Assembly (NCBI GenBank): GCA_944358375.1
Contig: CALVQT010000001.1
Coordinates: 62,001-126,000 of the forward strand
Origin: an uncultured Bacilli bacterium
Lineage (GTDB): Bacteria; Bacillota_I; Bacilli_A; RF39; UBA660
DNA length: 64,000 nt
Reading direction: 5' to 3'
A model generated the notes under the pieces. That model saw nothing but the letters and a program-made list of their open reading frames with translations, was not told the origin of the DNA and ran no database searches. A program made the translations under genes and the position numbers. Positions 17,841 to 26,336 of the stretch are shown here, in pieces. Position 1 is the stretch's first letter; each line of letters opens with the position of its first letter.

Positions 17841-19369
17841 TGTTTAAGAAAAGAAAAAAAATTACACCAATAATGTCATTTATATTATTAAGTCTTATAG
17901 TTATAATATTAAGTGCATTTCTTCATTTGTTAAATATTCAAGCAGAGTATTCTACAGTTAATACTGTTACTGGAGAACTGGTAAATAATGTAATTGAGGT
18001 CAAAAATTTATTTAGTATTAGTGGTCTTAAGCATATAGTTACATCGGCTACTAGTAATTTTGTTAGTTTTACTCCATTATCAACACTAATAATAATTTTA
18101 ATAGGTATTGGCGTTTTAGAAAAAAGTGGTTTTACAAAAACTGCTATAACATTAATGACAAAAAATACTAAAAAATTCACTGTAACTTTTACATTAATAT
18201 TTGTTTGTTTATTATTTTCATTGTTAGGTGATATTGGTTTTGTTGTTATGTTGCCTATAGGTGCATTAATTTTTAAATATGGTAGAAGAAATCCACTTGG
18301 AGGAATAATTGCAACATTTTCAGCATTATCTTTTGGTAGTGGTATAAATATATTTTTATCATCTTTAGATAGTTCTTTATTAACATTAACTTTGGATGCG
18401 GCTAATATAATTGATTCAAATTATACTATTGGAGTATTTTTTTCATTATTTATTATGTTATTAGTGTTAATAGTTGTTGCTATTGTATTTACCAATATAA
18501 CTGAAAAGAAAATTATGTCAAAGTTACCAAGGGTAGAGGATAGTAATGAAGAGGTTGTAATTACAAATAAAGAATTAAGAGGACTTATCATTGGCCTTGC
18601 TGGTGGAATATTGTATATACTATTAATAATATATATGATAATTCCTGGATTACCATTATCAGGTGGATTACTTGATAATAATGCTGATATTTACATTAAC
18701 AAGTTATTTGGAGCAAACTCTTTATTTAATAAAGGATTTATATTTATTATAACTATATTATTTATTATAATTGGATTTGGTTATGGGCTTATGACTAAAT
18801 CTATCAAGAATAGTAAAGACGCATCAGAAAGTTTATCATATTCATTAGATGGTATTGGAAGTATATTAGTTTTATTATTTTTTGCATCTATATTCATAAA
18901 CATATTAATACAAAGTAATATTGGTAATGTAATAACTGCTTTTTTTGCATCACTGATAAGTGGAATTCAATTTACAGGTATTCCATTAATAATAATAGTA
19001 TTTGTATTAGTTGCAATTGCTAATATTTTTTGTCCAAACCCAATAACTAAATGGAGTATATTAGTAGCCACAGTAGTACCATTATTATTAAATGCTAGTA
19101 TAAGCCCAGAGTATTCACAAATTATTTTTGCAGCTGGTGATTCTATAACAAATGGAATTACGCCAATATTTACATATTTTGTTGTATATCTTGCATTTTT
19201 AGATAAATTTAATACTTCAGATATGGTAAGTATGAGAAATGCTATTGGATATATGGTTCCATATAGCATATCAATATTTATTATATGGCTAGTTGTATTA
19301 ATCGGTTGGTATATGTTAGGAGTTCCAATTGGAATAGGTTCATTGCCTGGTGTTGTCTATGGCGCTTAA
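17840..19369 (+). CDS. AbgT family transporter
   Basis: AbgT proteins carry p-aminobenzoyl-glutamate or export sulfonamide-like antimetabolites, with proton coupling. About 11-12 hydrophobic segments; the early loop NFVSFTPLSTLIIILIGIG and the following GVLEKSGF fit the family, as do PLGGIIATFSALSFGSGIN and ANIFCPNPITKWSILVATV. 509 residues is the usual length. The start codon overlaps the stop of DUF951 (TAATG), so translation is coupled, and its own end overlaps ychF. Whether it takes folate pieces or something else cannot be told. Confidence 0.85.
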   Translation: MFKKRKKITPIMSFILLSLIVIILSAFLHLLNIQAEYSTVNTVTGELVNNVIEVKNLFSISGLKHIVTSATSNFVSFTPLSTLIIILIGIGVLEKSGFTKTAITLMTKNTKKFTVTFTLIFVCLLFSLLGDIGFVVMLPIGALIFKYGRRNPLGGIIATFSALSFGSGINIFLSSLDSSLLTLTLDAANIIDSNYTIGVFFSLFIMLLVLIVVAIVFTNITEKKIMSKLPRVEDSNEEVVITNKELRGLIIGLAGGILYILLIIYMIIPGLPLSGGLLDNNADIYINKLFGANSLFNKGFIFIITILFIIIGFGYGLMTKSIKNSKDASESLSYSLDGIGSILVLLFFASIFINILIQSNIGNVITAFFASLISGIQFTGIPLIIIVFVLVAIANIFCPNPITKWSILVATVVPLLLNASISPEYSQIIFAAGDSITNGITPIFTYFVVYLAFLDKFNTSDMVSMRNAIGYMVPYSISIFIIWLVVLIGWYMLGVPIGIGSLPGVVYGA

Positions 19370-20465
19370 AGCAGGTATTATAGGGCTCCCAAATGTTGGT
19401 AAAAGTACATTATTTAATGCTATTACAAAAAAGAATATTTTAGCTGCAAATTATCCATTTGCAACTATAGATCCTAATATAGGGGTAGTGAGTGTTCCAG
19501 ATAAAAGATTAGAAACATTAAATGATTTATATATACCAGAAAGATTAATAGGAACTCAGTATGAATTTATTGATATTGCAGGCCTTGTAAAAGGAGCATC
19601 TACTGGAGAAGGTCTTGGAAATAAATTTCTTGCTAATATTAGAGAAGTAGATGCAATTGTTGAAGTGGTTAGATGTTTTGAAGATAAAAATATTATACAT
19701 GTTGAAGGAGATATTGATCCTAAAAGAGACATAGAAATAATTAATTATGAATTAATACTTAGTGATTTAGAAATAGTTGAAAATAGATTACAAAAGATAG
19801 AAAAGAAAGCAATTACTACTAATGATAAAAATGGTCTATTTGAGGTAGAAGTACTAAAGAAAGCAAAAGAGTATTTAAGTCAAGGTACTATGTTAAGATT
19901 AGTAGATTTTGATTTAAATGAAGTTAAGTTACTTAAAACATATAATTTAATCACTAATAAACCTTTTATATATTTAGCAAATGTTTCTGAAGATGAATTA
20001 TTAAATGATGGTAATAAATATGTAGATATAGTAAGAGAAATTGCGAGCAAAGAACATTCATCAGTTGTAATGATGTGTGCTAAAATTGAAAGTGAACTAG
20101 CTGAATTAGATGAGGATAGTAAAAAAGAATTTTTAAAAGATCTGGGAATAAGTAATAGCGGATTAGATCAATTGATTCATATTACATATCATATCTTAGG
20201 GCTTAAAACATTTTTTACAGTTGGTCGTGATGAAGTTAGAGCGTGGACTTTTAAAGATGGCATGAAAGCTCCTGAATGTGCAGGTATTATACATACTGAT
20301 TTTGAAAAGGGATTTATTAAAGCTGAGATAATGAGTTATGATGATTTAATAAATTATGGTAGCGAAATTAAAGTTAAAGAAGCTGGTAGAGTTAGACTTG
20401 AGGGTAGAGATTATATAATGCAAGATGGAGATATATGTTATTTTAGATTTAATGTTACAAAATAA
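19359..20465 (+). CDS. ychF: YchF/OLA1 redox-regulated ATPase, Obg superfamily
   Basis: YchF hydrolyses ATP rather than GTP, binds ribosomes and is linked with stress and translation control. Signatures: [15 protein letters not shown] at the start, [31 protein letters not shown], and a TGS-like C-terminal end with [20 protein letters not shown] and REYIM-like text near the close. The length, 368 residues, is normal. ATG 19359 is preferred to GTG 19350, as it begins directly at the GTPase fold (MALKAGIIG). It overlaps the AbgT gene's end by 11 bases and ends at a bidirectional terminator. Confidence 0.95.
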   Translation: MALKAGIIGLPNVGKSTLFNAITKKNILAANYPFATIDPNIGVVSVPDKRLETLNDLYIPERLIGTQYEFIDIAGLVKGASTGEGLGNKFLANIREVDAIVEVVRCFEDKNIIHVEGDIDPKRDIEIINYELILSDLEIVENRLQKIEKKAITTNDKNGLFEVEVLKKAKEYLSQGTMLRLVDFDLNEVKLLKTYNLITNKPFIYLANVSEDELLNDGNKYVDIVREIASKEHSSVVMMCAKIESELAELDEDSKKEFLKDLGISNSGLDQLIHITYHILGLKTFFTVGRDEVRAWTFKDGMKAPECAGIIHTDFEKGFIKAEIMSYDDLINYGSEIKVKEAGRVRLEGRDYIMQDGDICYFRFNVTK

Positions 20466-20490
20466 AAACTTCCAATAGGAAGTTTTTATT
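20461..20490. terminator. bidirectional terminator between ychF and hsp20
   Basis: A perfect 13-base-pair stem, arms 20461-20473 and 20478-20490, four-base loop, with A and T runs at both edges so that it can end both converging transcripts. Confidence 0.85.
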
Positions 20491-20492
20491 AT

Positions 20493-20891
20493 TTATTTTA
20501 TTTCGATGTATTTTTTTGTTTCTTTTTCTTCTTCTTTAGGGAAACAAACAGTTAATACTCCATTATTAAATTTAGCATTAATTTTATCTTCCTCAATGTT
20601 ACCAACAGTAAATTGTCTTTTGAATGAACCAGAAACTCTTTCTTTTCTGTAATAATTTTTAGAATCATCTTCTTTTACTTCATCACGTGAAGCTTCAATT
20701 GTAAGAATTCCATCTTCTACATTGATTGAAATATCCTCTTTATTGTATCCTGGAATATCCATTTCAATGTTTATATTACCATCCTTTTCATATACATCAC
20801 ATTTCATAAAATCCATTCTTGAAACTTTTGACATTGGTACTAAATCATCGAAAAAATCATCTAAATAAAATTTTCCTGGTAATAAACTCAT
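20493..20891 (-). CDS. Hsp20/alpha-crystallin small heat shock protein
   Basis: An ATP-independent holdase that binds unfolding proteins. 132 residues: a short N-terminal arm (LLPGKFYLDDFFDD), then an alpha-crystallin domain with DVYEKDGNINIEMDIPGYN, YRKERVSGSFKRQF and FNNGVLTVCFPKEE, ending in a short tail with IEIK, an I-x-I motif for oligomer contact. ATG 20891 was chosen because AAGGAG at 20906-20901 is nine bases away. It sits under a vegetative promoter whose -35 lies inside a CIRCE operator, so HrcA control is very likely. Confidence 0.93.
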   Translation of the reverse strand: MSLLPGKFYLDDFFDDLVPMSKVSRMDFMKCDVYEKDGNINIEMDIPGYNKEDISINVEDGILTIEASRDEVKEDDSKNYYRKERVSGSFKRQFTVGNIEEDKINAKFNNGVLTVCFPKEEEKETKKYIEIK

Positions 20892-20915
20892 TATTATCAT
20901 CTCCTTACATTTATA

Positions 20916-20943
20916 ATTATACTCAATAATTAGCACTTGTCAA
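20916..20943 (-). promoter_or_regulatory. hsp20 promoter
   Basis: Minus strand TTGACA (20943-20938), 16-base spacer, TATAAT (20921-20916): a full consensus promoter. The -35 box lies within the CIRCE element, so repressor binding would block RNA polymerase. Confidence 0.8.
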
Positions 20944-20956
20944 TAGAAAGTGCTAA
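20930..20956. promoter_or_regulatory. CIRCE operator (HrcA binding site)
   Basis: TTAGCACTT (20930-20938), a 9-base spacer, AAGTGCTAA (20948-20956): an exact 9-9-9 inverted repeat differing from the consensus TTAGCACTC-N9-GAGTGCTAA only at the innermost pair. HrcA binding here is established for the family; control of this hsp20 gene is inference. Confidence 0.92.
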
Positions 20957-21032
20957 TTATTTTGGAATTTTTTAACATTTATATTATATCCATATTTGTA
21001 AATAATATAATTATGGAAAGGTAGGTTATTTT

Positions 21033-21230
21033 ATGAAAGAAACACCTAATATAATTACATCAAAAGATTTGTTATATATTGAAGACATGTTAAATTGGAA
21101 TTTGGTGATGAATAAGAAAATTAAAGAATATTTAGAATGTGTGGATAGTGATGAAGCTAAGGAAATTCTAAATAGTGCAAAAAAAATGCATAAAAAACAT
21201 TACAAAGAATTATTAAATATATTAGAATAA
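21033..21230 (+). CDS. small CotF-like coat protein, part 1
   Basis: A 65-residue helical protein: IITSKDLLYIEDMLNWN, then KIKEYLECV and a closing MHKKHYKELLNILE, the pattern of short spore-coat/ferritin-like partners of CotF. It has a glutamate and histidine spacing (Met-His ... His) reminiscent of ferritin-like metal ligands, but no metal role is shown. It starts after GAAAGGTAGG and is 11 bases before a second coat-type gene. Together they look like the split halves of a CotF-type protein; whether the organism sporulates is unknown. Confidence 0.65.
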   Translation: MKETPNIITSKDLLYIEDMLNWNLVMNKKIKEYLECVDSDEAKEILNSAKKMHKKHYKELLNILE

Positions 21231-21241
21231 GGAGGATTATT

Positions 21242-21514
21242 ATGTGTGAGTTTTTAACAGAAGAAGATATTTTAAATGATGTTATGTTATGTGAAAAAAA
21301 TATTTCTAATAATTATAGTATAGCTATTAATGAAATGAGTAATTCGAAATTGTATAAGAAAGTTATGAGTATATTTGAAGATACGAAAGAATTAGCTAGA
21401 GATATTTTTAACCTTATGTATATAAATGGTTGGTACACTTTAGAGAGTGAAGAGGAAACTAAAATAGAGCAATCATTAAAAAAATATACTAATAAAATGG
21501 ACGAATTATTTTAA
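21242..21514 (+). CDS. CotF family spore coat-like protein
   Basis: 90 residues with FLTEEDILNDVMLCEKNIS, NNYSIAINEMSN and a C-terminal FNLMYINGWYTLE, which matches the Coat_F family (helical bundle, spore coat of Bacillus and clostridia). It follows the smaller helical partner gene with an AAGGAGG site and ends before a good terminator. In non-spore-forming relatives such genes are also kept, so the role here may be general surface or stress protection. Confidence 0.75.
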   Translation: MCEFLTEEDILNDVMLCEKNISNNYSIAINEMSNSKLYKKVMSIFEDTKELARDIFNLMYINGWYTLESEEETKIEQSLKKYTNKMDELF

Positions 21515-21538
21515 TACTATAATTATAGTATTTTTTTC
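21513..21538 (+). terminator. terminator of the CotF-like pair
   Basis: AATACTAT (21513-21520) pairs with ATAGTATT (21525-21532) around AATT, followed by seven T and more pyrimidines. Confidence 0.75.
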
Positions 21539-21600
21539 TTTTTAAGTTGACTTTTATCTTATAATGAATTAATATAACTAGTAAATTGGGAGCTATATAT

Positions 21601-22878
21601 ATGAGGAAAAAAACAAAATTTTTATTAGAATTAGAAAATGAACTGAAAGATATTAGAAGAAAAAATAGAAATAATATTGTTTTAAAATATAACAATTTAA
21701 TAGATGAAGAATTGAATAATAAAAAAGGGATTAATAAAATTTTAAATAATTTAGGTGATGTTAAAGATATAGCTCAAAGAGAAAAAGAATTATTAAAAGA
21801 AGGTAAAAGTAGGAAGAAAAAAAATAAAAATAAAATTATTAAAATAGAAGTAATAAGAGAATATGATATTACAAATAGTGGTAATGAAAAAAACAAATTA
21901 ATTGAGATTAAAGAAGTTGCTAGAGTAAAAAAGAAAAAGAAGAAAAAAATTAATTTAAAATCTTATTGTTTAAGATTAACAAAAAATTTAAAAAAATTAA
22001 AATTAAAAAGTAAATTTATTAGAATTGTTAATATTATAAAAGATAAATTTAATAAAATTAAAAATAATATAAAGATTAAAATTAATGATAAAAAAGATAA
22101 AATTTTAAAAGAAGATAATAATAATAAAAGAGAAGAGATTATTGAATTTAAAGAAGAAGTTCTTTATGAAATGAAATATAAAGAAAAGAGTTTAACTAAA
22201 ACACAATTTATTTTAAGAATTCTTGGTGTGATATTGACAACATTATTACTTGTTGTTTGGTGCTTTGTAGTAGTTGTATTTATTTCAAGTATATTTGCAT
22301 ATTTAGATGGTGTTAAATTAATTGGTATTAGTATTGGATTATTTGGTTTAGTTTTATTAATTATAAAACTTGTAATTATATTAAATAATGCTGTATTTAG
22401 AGTTAAAGATAATTATAAGATTAATTTATTTGTTATAATCTTAGCTATTTTTATAATTGCTATTGGAATTTCTTTAACTATAAGAGATATAAATAAATTA
22501 GAATATATAAATGATGTTAGTGAAAAATACACTATGAGAACTAAAATAGAAACAATTAGTTTACCTAAGAATGGTACTAAAATGAATATACTATTTAATA
22601 GTGAATATGATACTCAATATATTGTAGTATATGATAATAGTTTAGATGATAAATTTAAAATAGAAGTTAAATATTTTGAAGAATATTATGATTATTATAC
22701 AAAAAAATCGAATAATGAGGTATATGTTTCATTAGGTAAAAATTTTAGAAATAGATTAAGTGTTTATATAAATGATATCAAAGATGGCAAAATATTTAAT
22801 AGAGATGAAATTAAAAGATATATAGTAAAAATAAAAATTAATAAAAAGGATTTTTCAAGATTAGTTTTGTATAACTAA
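21601..22878 (+). CDS. HAAS/DUF1700-like membrane protein with Lys-rich linker
   Basis: The first ~65 residues resemble the HAAS (DUF1700-like) helical domain, with KFLLELENELKDI, a run of Asn/Lys and LGDVKDIAQREKEL; such domains often sit with PadR regulators or membrane stress proteins. A very basic linker (about residues 70-185, mainly Lys/Asn/Ile) follows, then three membrane segments and a C-terminal extracellular beta-rich part with ETISLPKNGTKMNI and YIVVYDNSL, similar to adhesin-like DUF4097 folds. The exact role is unknown. ATG 21601 follows GGGAG at nine bases; the TTG further up is inferior. No PadR gene is next to it. Confidence 0.6.
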   Translation: MRKKTKFLLELENELKDIRRKNRNNIVLKYNNLIDEELNNKKGINKILNNLGDVKDIAQREKELLKEGKSRKKKNKNKIIKIEVIREYDITNSGNEKNKLIEIKEVARVKKKKKKKINLKSYCLRLTKNLKKLKLKSKFIRIVNIIKDKFNKIKNNIKIKINDKKDKILKEDNNNKREEIIEFKEEVLYEMKYKEKSLTKTQFILRILGVILTTLLLVVWCFVVVVFISSIFAYLDGVKLIGISIGLFGLVLLIIKLVIILNNAVFRVKDNYKINLFVIILAIFIIAIGISLTIRDINKLEYINDVSEKYTMRTKIETISLPKNGTKMNILFNSEYDTQYIVVYDNSLDDKFKIEVKYFEEYYDYYTKKSNNEVYVSLGKNFRNRLSVYINDIKDGKIFNRDEIKRYIVKIKINKKDFSRLVLYN

Positions 22879-22886
22879 TCTTTTTA
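22857..22886 (+). terminator. terminator overlapping the end of the HAAS-type gene
   Basis: AAGATTAGTT (22857-22866) and AACTAATCTT (22873-22882) form ten base pairs with a six-base loop, then TTT. A second hairpin with A/T-rich ends follows at 22897-22920 (AAATCTTCTT / AAGAAGATTT). Confidence 0.75.
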
Positions 22887-22896
22887 TGTAAAGTAA

Positions 22897-22920
22897 AAAT
22901 CTTCTTAAAAAAGAAGATTT
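22897..22920. terminator. second, symmetrical hairpin
   Basis: Perfect ten-pair stem with AAAA loop. It can act on either strand; on the minus strand it would lie after the decayed frame at 22953-23275. Confidence 0.5.
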
Positions 22921-23345
22921 AATTTATAAATTATTATATTATTGATGTGGAATTAAGTTTTGTGATAGCAAATTTCTATTTCATTTTTAAAATACTTATC
23001 ATTTTCATATTTAATAAGAAAAGCACTAATCATAATTAAATAAAAACTATACCAAATTTTTTCGTCATAATAATTATACCAATTTCATAATGATGTGTAT
23101 AAATGAAGTAAAAAATGAGTCAAATATTTTGTTAAATTTGTAAATATCATTGCTATAACTATCTAAATATATAAATAATCATTTCTAAAATTTTTATATT
23201 TCTTATAAAACTCTTTTTATAATTAATTTTATTTAGAGTATCATAATATTTAAATAAGATAAAATCATAGTTATATCATTCTTTAATGAGAGATTTGTCA
23301 TTTTTGTTAATTTTTATTTATTTTATATAAATTATTGTAATATAT
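22921..23345. other. AT-rich gap with a possible decayed minus-strand gene
   Basis: No intact gene. On the plus strand nothing protein-like is seen. On the minus strand three consecutive open runs in different frames cover most of the gap (listed as a possible pseudogene). The tRNA-Asn gene and its terminator follow at the right edge. Confidence 0.5.
22953..23275 (-). pseudogene. possible decayed gene of unknown family
   Basis: Reading the minus strand from 23275, three open runs of about 38, 30 and 43 codons lie one after another in shifted frames; the last contains NWYNYYDEKIWYSF, LIMISAFLIKYEND and EIEICYHKT before a stop at 22953. The Trp, Tyr and Cys content looks more like protein than noise. 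I recognise no family. In DNA this AT-rich, open runs of such size can occur by chance, so confidence is low. Confidence 0.25.
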
Positions 23346-23347
23346 AA

Positions 23348-23371
23348 AAAACTCAAGCATCCTTGAGTTTA
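23348..23371 (-). terminator. terminator of the tRNA-Asn gene
   Basis: On the minus strand AAACTCAAG, loop GATG, CTTGAGTTT and then a T-run: nine base pairs starting nine bases after the tRNA's CCA end. Confidence 0.85.
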
Positions 23372-23379
23372 TTTTTTTA

Positions 23380-23455
23380 TGGCGCCCAATGCAGGACTCG
23401 AACCTGCGACCTAACGGTTAACAGCCGTGCGCTCTACCGACTGAGCTAATTGGGC
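23380..23455 (-). tRNA. tRNA-Asn (anticodon GTT)
   Basis: A complete 76-base cloverleaf: acceptor GCCCAAT/ATTGGGC, D arm GCTC/GAGC, anticodon loop CTGTTAA with GTT, T arm GCAGG-TTCGAGT-CCTGC, discriminator G and an encoded CCA. The anticodon stem has the C-T end pair also usual in Bacillus tRNA-Asn. It has its own consensus promoter and terminator. Confidence 0.97.
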
Positions 23456-23467
23456 ATTACATGAAAT

Positions 23468-23496
23468 ATTATATGCTAAGTATTTGCTTTTGTCAA
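23468..23496 (-). promoter_or_regulatory. consensus promoter of tRNA-Asn
   Basis: Minus strand TTGACA (23496-23491), 17 bases, TATAAT (23473-23468), ending 12 bases before the tRNA 5' end. Confidence 0.9.
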
Positions 23497-23556
23497 TAAA
23501 AATATAGACATTTTATTATTAAATTGTTAAAATTATTAAGTAAGAGGAATAATTAT

Positions 23557-24576
23557 ATGAATAATGAATTAGAAATTGTAGAATTTAATAATATTGATCA
23601 GCAAAAAGATGATATGCCTATTCATGAAAGTAATTCTGTTGTTGATAAAAATTTACAAAAAGTTAGTATATTGGAAACTTATGGTGAAAATTTAAGTAAG
23701 AAAGAATATGTTACTAATCCTGCTATTGGAAGAGAACATGAAATTGAACAAGCAATAGAAATATTATTAACGCCAGAAAAGAGTGCATTACTTGTTGGTA
23801 AAGCAGGTGTAGGTAAAACTGCTATTGTCGAAGGTATAGGGTATAAAATGGTAAATGGCACTATTCCAAATGCATTGAAACCGTATGAATTAATTAAAGT
23901 TAATATTTCTAGTTTACTTGGTGAAACTATAAGTGAGGGTCATAATGAAAATAGATTACAATTACTTGTAGATGAGCTAAAGACTAAAAAGAATATTATA
24001 TTATTCATAGATGAAATACATCTACTTGTTAATAGAAATACAAGTAATATGAGTATAGACTTTGCTAATATGTTAAAGCCAGGATTAGATCGTGGTGACA
24101 TTAAAATGATTGGTGCTACAACATATGAAGAATATGAAGCATATATATTAAGAGATAGAGCGTTTTTACGTAGATTTTTAAAAGTTGATGTAGCAGAACC
24201 AACTCAGGAACAATGTGTACAAATATTAATGGGGACTTATCCAAAATATGAAAAAAGAACAGGCATAAAAATGGGTTATACTGATTTTTTGAAAGAAAAG
24301 ATATTTAAATTTATAGTTGAAATGACTGATGAATATAAAAGAATTTATGAAATAGGTAATAGATACCCCGATATAGCATTAACAATTGTTATGAGTGCTT
24401 TTTCAATGGCATTATATGAAAATGAAGTTGAAGTCAAATTAAAGCATTTTTATAAAGCAATAAAAAGAACTAAAGTTATATATGAAGATTCTAAAGTAAA
24501 AGAAATAGCTAAATTCAAAGAGATCTTTAAAGAATTAATAGTAGAAGAAAACTTGGATTTAGATTCATTAAATTAA
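23557..24576 (+). CDS. stand-alone Clp-type AAA+ ATPase (single D1-like module)
   Basis: The 339 residues contain one AAA+ module like the first ATPase domain of Clp[21 protein letters not shown], Walker [15 protein letters not shown], Walker [10 protein letters not shown], and [22 protein letters not shown] with the sensor and Arg finger. The pore-loop region lacks the usual aromatic-Gly pair in GxRYRG form. There is no N-terminal Clp domain, no second AAA+ domain and no ClpP-docking loop. So it cannot be a normal ClpB/ClpC; it may unfold or remodel one target or act as adaptor. ATG 23557 follows AGAGGA; an upstream TTG is rejected. Confidence 0.8.
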   Translation: MNNELEIVEFNNIDQQKDDMPIHESNSVVDKNLQKVSILETYGENLSKKEYVTNPAIGREHEIEQAIEILLTPEKSALLVGKAGVGKTAIVEGIGYKMVNGTIPNALKPYELIKVNISSLLGETISEGHNENRLQLLVDELKTKKNIILFIDEIHLLVNRNTSNMSIDFANMLKPGLDRGDIKMIGATTYEEYEAYILRDRAFLRRFLKVDVAEPTQEQCVQILMGTYPKYEKRTGIKMGYTDFLKEKIFKFIVEMTDEYKRIYEIGNRYPDIALTIVMSAFSMALYENEVEVKLKHFYKAIKRTKVIYEDSKVKEIAKFKEIFKELIVEENLDLDSLN

Positions 24577-24607
24577 ATGTAGATATTCAAAATATTTACA
24601 TTTTTTA
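24575..24607 (+). terminator. terminator of the Clp-like gene
   Basis: AAATGTA-G-ATATT pairs with AATAT-T-TACATTT (one G-U pair) around a CAA loop, then a run of T (24601-24606). Confidence 0.75.
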
Positions 24608-24649
24608 TTTTTTTGTATAAATTTTAATAATCAAGAATAATATAACTTT

Positions 24650-24718
24650 AATAATTAAATTATTATTTAAAGATAATTAATTTTAAATATATAATTTTTT
24701 ATTAATAATTAAATTATT
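24650..24718 (+). repeat. two identical 15-base palindromes upstream of an ABC exporter
   Basis: AATAATTAAATTATT occurs at 24650-24664 and 24704-24718, both preceded by TT. Each is a perfect palindrome around a central A. The second ends five bases before the -35 box. Two equal copies 54 bases apart (about five helical turns) look like operator sites for a regulator; the very high A+T content makes chance possible. Confidence 0.45.
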
Positions 24719-24723
24719 GTAAT

Positions 24724-24752
24724 TTGAACAGCTGATAGTTATTTTATATACT
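24724..24752 (+). promoter_or_regulatory. promoter of the ABC exporter unit
   Basis: TTGAAC (24724-24729), 17 bases, TATACT (24747-24752), with the start codon at 24776 behind AGAAAGG. Confidence 0.65.
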
Positions 24753-24775
24753 TTTTTACAGAAAGGAAAAAATAT

Positions 24776-25657
24776 ATGAAAAAAGCAATAAAAGTAAGAA
24801 ATTTAAATAAAAAAATAAATGGAAAAGAAATATTAAAAGATATTAGTTTTGATGTTTATGAGAATGAAATAGTTGGATTAGTGGGGCCAAATGGAGCAGG
24901 TAAGAGTACTTTATTAAAAATAATGACAGGGTTATATTCTATAGAAAATGGAGAGGTATATTATTATGAATATAGTTTAAAAAGTAATTTTGAAAAAGCA
25001 ATGTCAATAATTGGTACTATTATAGAAAGCCCTGACTTATACAAAAATTTAAATGGAAAAGAAAATTTAAAAATATTTAAAAATATGTTTAAAAGTATAG
25101 ATGAAAATACTGTTAAAGAAATTGTTAATATATTAGAAATAGAAAAATGTTTGGGTAAAAAGTTTAAAACATATTCTCTTGGAATGAAAGAAAGATTATC
25201 AATAGCTAATTCTTTAATTAATAAACCTAAAATACTTATATTAGATGAACCAACTAATGGTTTAGATCCAATTGGAATAAAAAATATATTTGATATATTG
25301 AAAAATATGAAAGATACAACGATTTTAATTTCATCTCATATGTTAAGTGAGATACAAGGAATATGTGATAAGATAATATTTATAAATGAAGGAAGAATAG
25401 TTAAAACTAAACAATTAAATGAAGATGTTAAAAAGAAAAATATTATATTCGAAGTTGATGATTTTTCAAAAGCAAGATTACTTATGAATGAATATTGTAT
25501 TAATGAAGAATTAGAAATATATGAAACAGATGAAACAATTAGTACGATAAACAAAGAATTAATAAACAATAATATAAAAGTATATAGAATATATGAAAAT
25601 AATAAATCATTAGAAGAACAATTTTTTGAGATGGTGAATCATGATAAAATTAATTAA
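24776..25657 (+). CDS. ABC transporter ATP-binding protein (BcrA-like)
   Basis: Powers an ABC-2 exporter: Walker A GPNGAGKSTLLK, Q-loop region IIESPDLYKNLNGKENL, signature YSLGMKERLSIANSL, Walker B ILILDEPTNGLDP, and SSHMLSE with the switch His. The LYKNLNGKENL text and the 293-residue length fit the bacitracin/lantibiotic self-protection type (BcrA, LanF), though such proteins also move other compounds. Its end overlaps the permease gene by 17 bases. Two palindromes at the promoter suggest a regulator that is not encoded next to it. Confidence 0.92.
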   Translation: MKKAIKVRNLNKKINGKEILKDISFDVYENEIVGLVGPNGAGKSTLLKIMTGLYSIENGEVYYYEYSLKSNFEKAMSIIGTIIESPDLYKNLNGKENLKIFKNMFKSIDENTVKEIVNILEIEKCLGKKFKTYSLGMKERLSIANSLINKPKILILDEPTNGLDPIGIKNIFDILKNMKDTTILISSHMLSEIQGICDKIIFINEGRIVKTKQLNEDVKKKNIIFEVDDFSKARLLMNEYCINEELEIYETDETISTINKELINNNIKVYRIYENNKSLEEQFFEMVNHDKIN

Positions 25658-26336
25658 AAATGAAATAATTAAATTTGGTTTTATTAAAATTATATTAATA
25701 CAAATATTATTTATTTTTATCGCTATATTATTTTATAAATTTGATTATGATGTTAGTATTATTTATAAATATATACCTTTTGTATCTATATTTTCTTCTA
25801 TATTTTTTTCAGGTTCTATTAATAGTGAAATAGATAATGGGACATTTAGATATTATTTAACTAAACCATATAAAAGATGGAAAGTATATTTATCTAAATG
25901 TATATTTATATTAATATTTAATATTATTATTTTATTAACTATATTGTTAATATCGTCAATATTATATATAGATATTAACATAGAAAAATATATTATTTAT
26001 TCTATCCCTAGTATATTGACAAGTAGTTTGATAGTATTTAACTCAACTATAATAAAAAATACATCTATATGCGTTGGGATTAATATATTTTTGTTAATAT
26101 TTGGAATAGCAGTTTCACAAATATTATTTGGATTAAATTTTACATATGTTGAATATACTTTTTTACCTTATTTTGATTTTTCTATATTTGATGATATGTC
26201 AGTTATTAATAGTATAAATTTTGAATTTAATGTTAATTTAAGTATTAGAAATGGAATAATAATTAATATTGTTTATTCAGTTATATTTTATATTATTGGA
26301 AATTTTATATTTATAAAAAAAGATATTAAAAATTAA
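25641..26336 (+). CDS. ABC-2 type permease
   Basis: A 231-residue protein with six hydrophobic segments and the typical first-loop text NSEIDNGTFRYYLTKPYKRWKVYLSK found in BcrB/LanG-like permeases. It starts within the ATPase gene behind GAGATGG, so the two are made together and form an export pump. Its 3' end overlaps the converging cotJC gene by four bases. Confidence 0.85.
   Translation: MIKLIKNEIIKFGFIKIILIQILFIFIAILFYKFDYDVSIIYKYIPFVSIFSSIFFSGSINSEIDNGTFRYYLTKPYKRWKVYLSKCIFILIFNIIILLTILLISSILYIDINIEKYIIYSIPSILTSSLIVFNSTIIKNTSICVGINIFLLIFGIAVSQILFGLNFTYVEYTFLPYFDFSIFDDMSVINSINFEFNVNLSIRNGIIINIVYSVIFYIIGNFIFIKKDIKN

Noticed and set aside
20683..20690. TCACGTGA core as in parS, 3 kb from parB
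   Set aside because: Only the central eight bases agree with TGTTTCACGTGAAACA; the flanks differ and the site is inside the hsp20 coding sequence.
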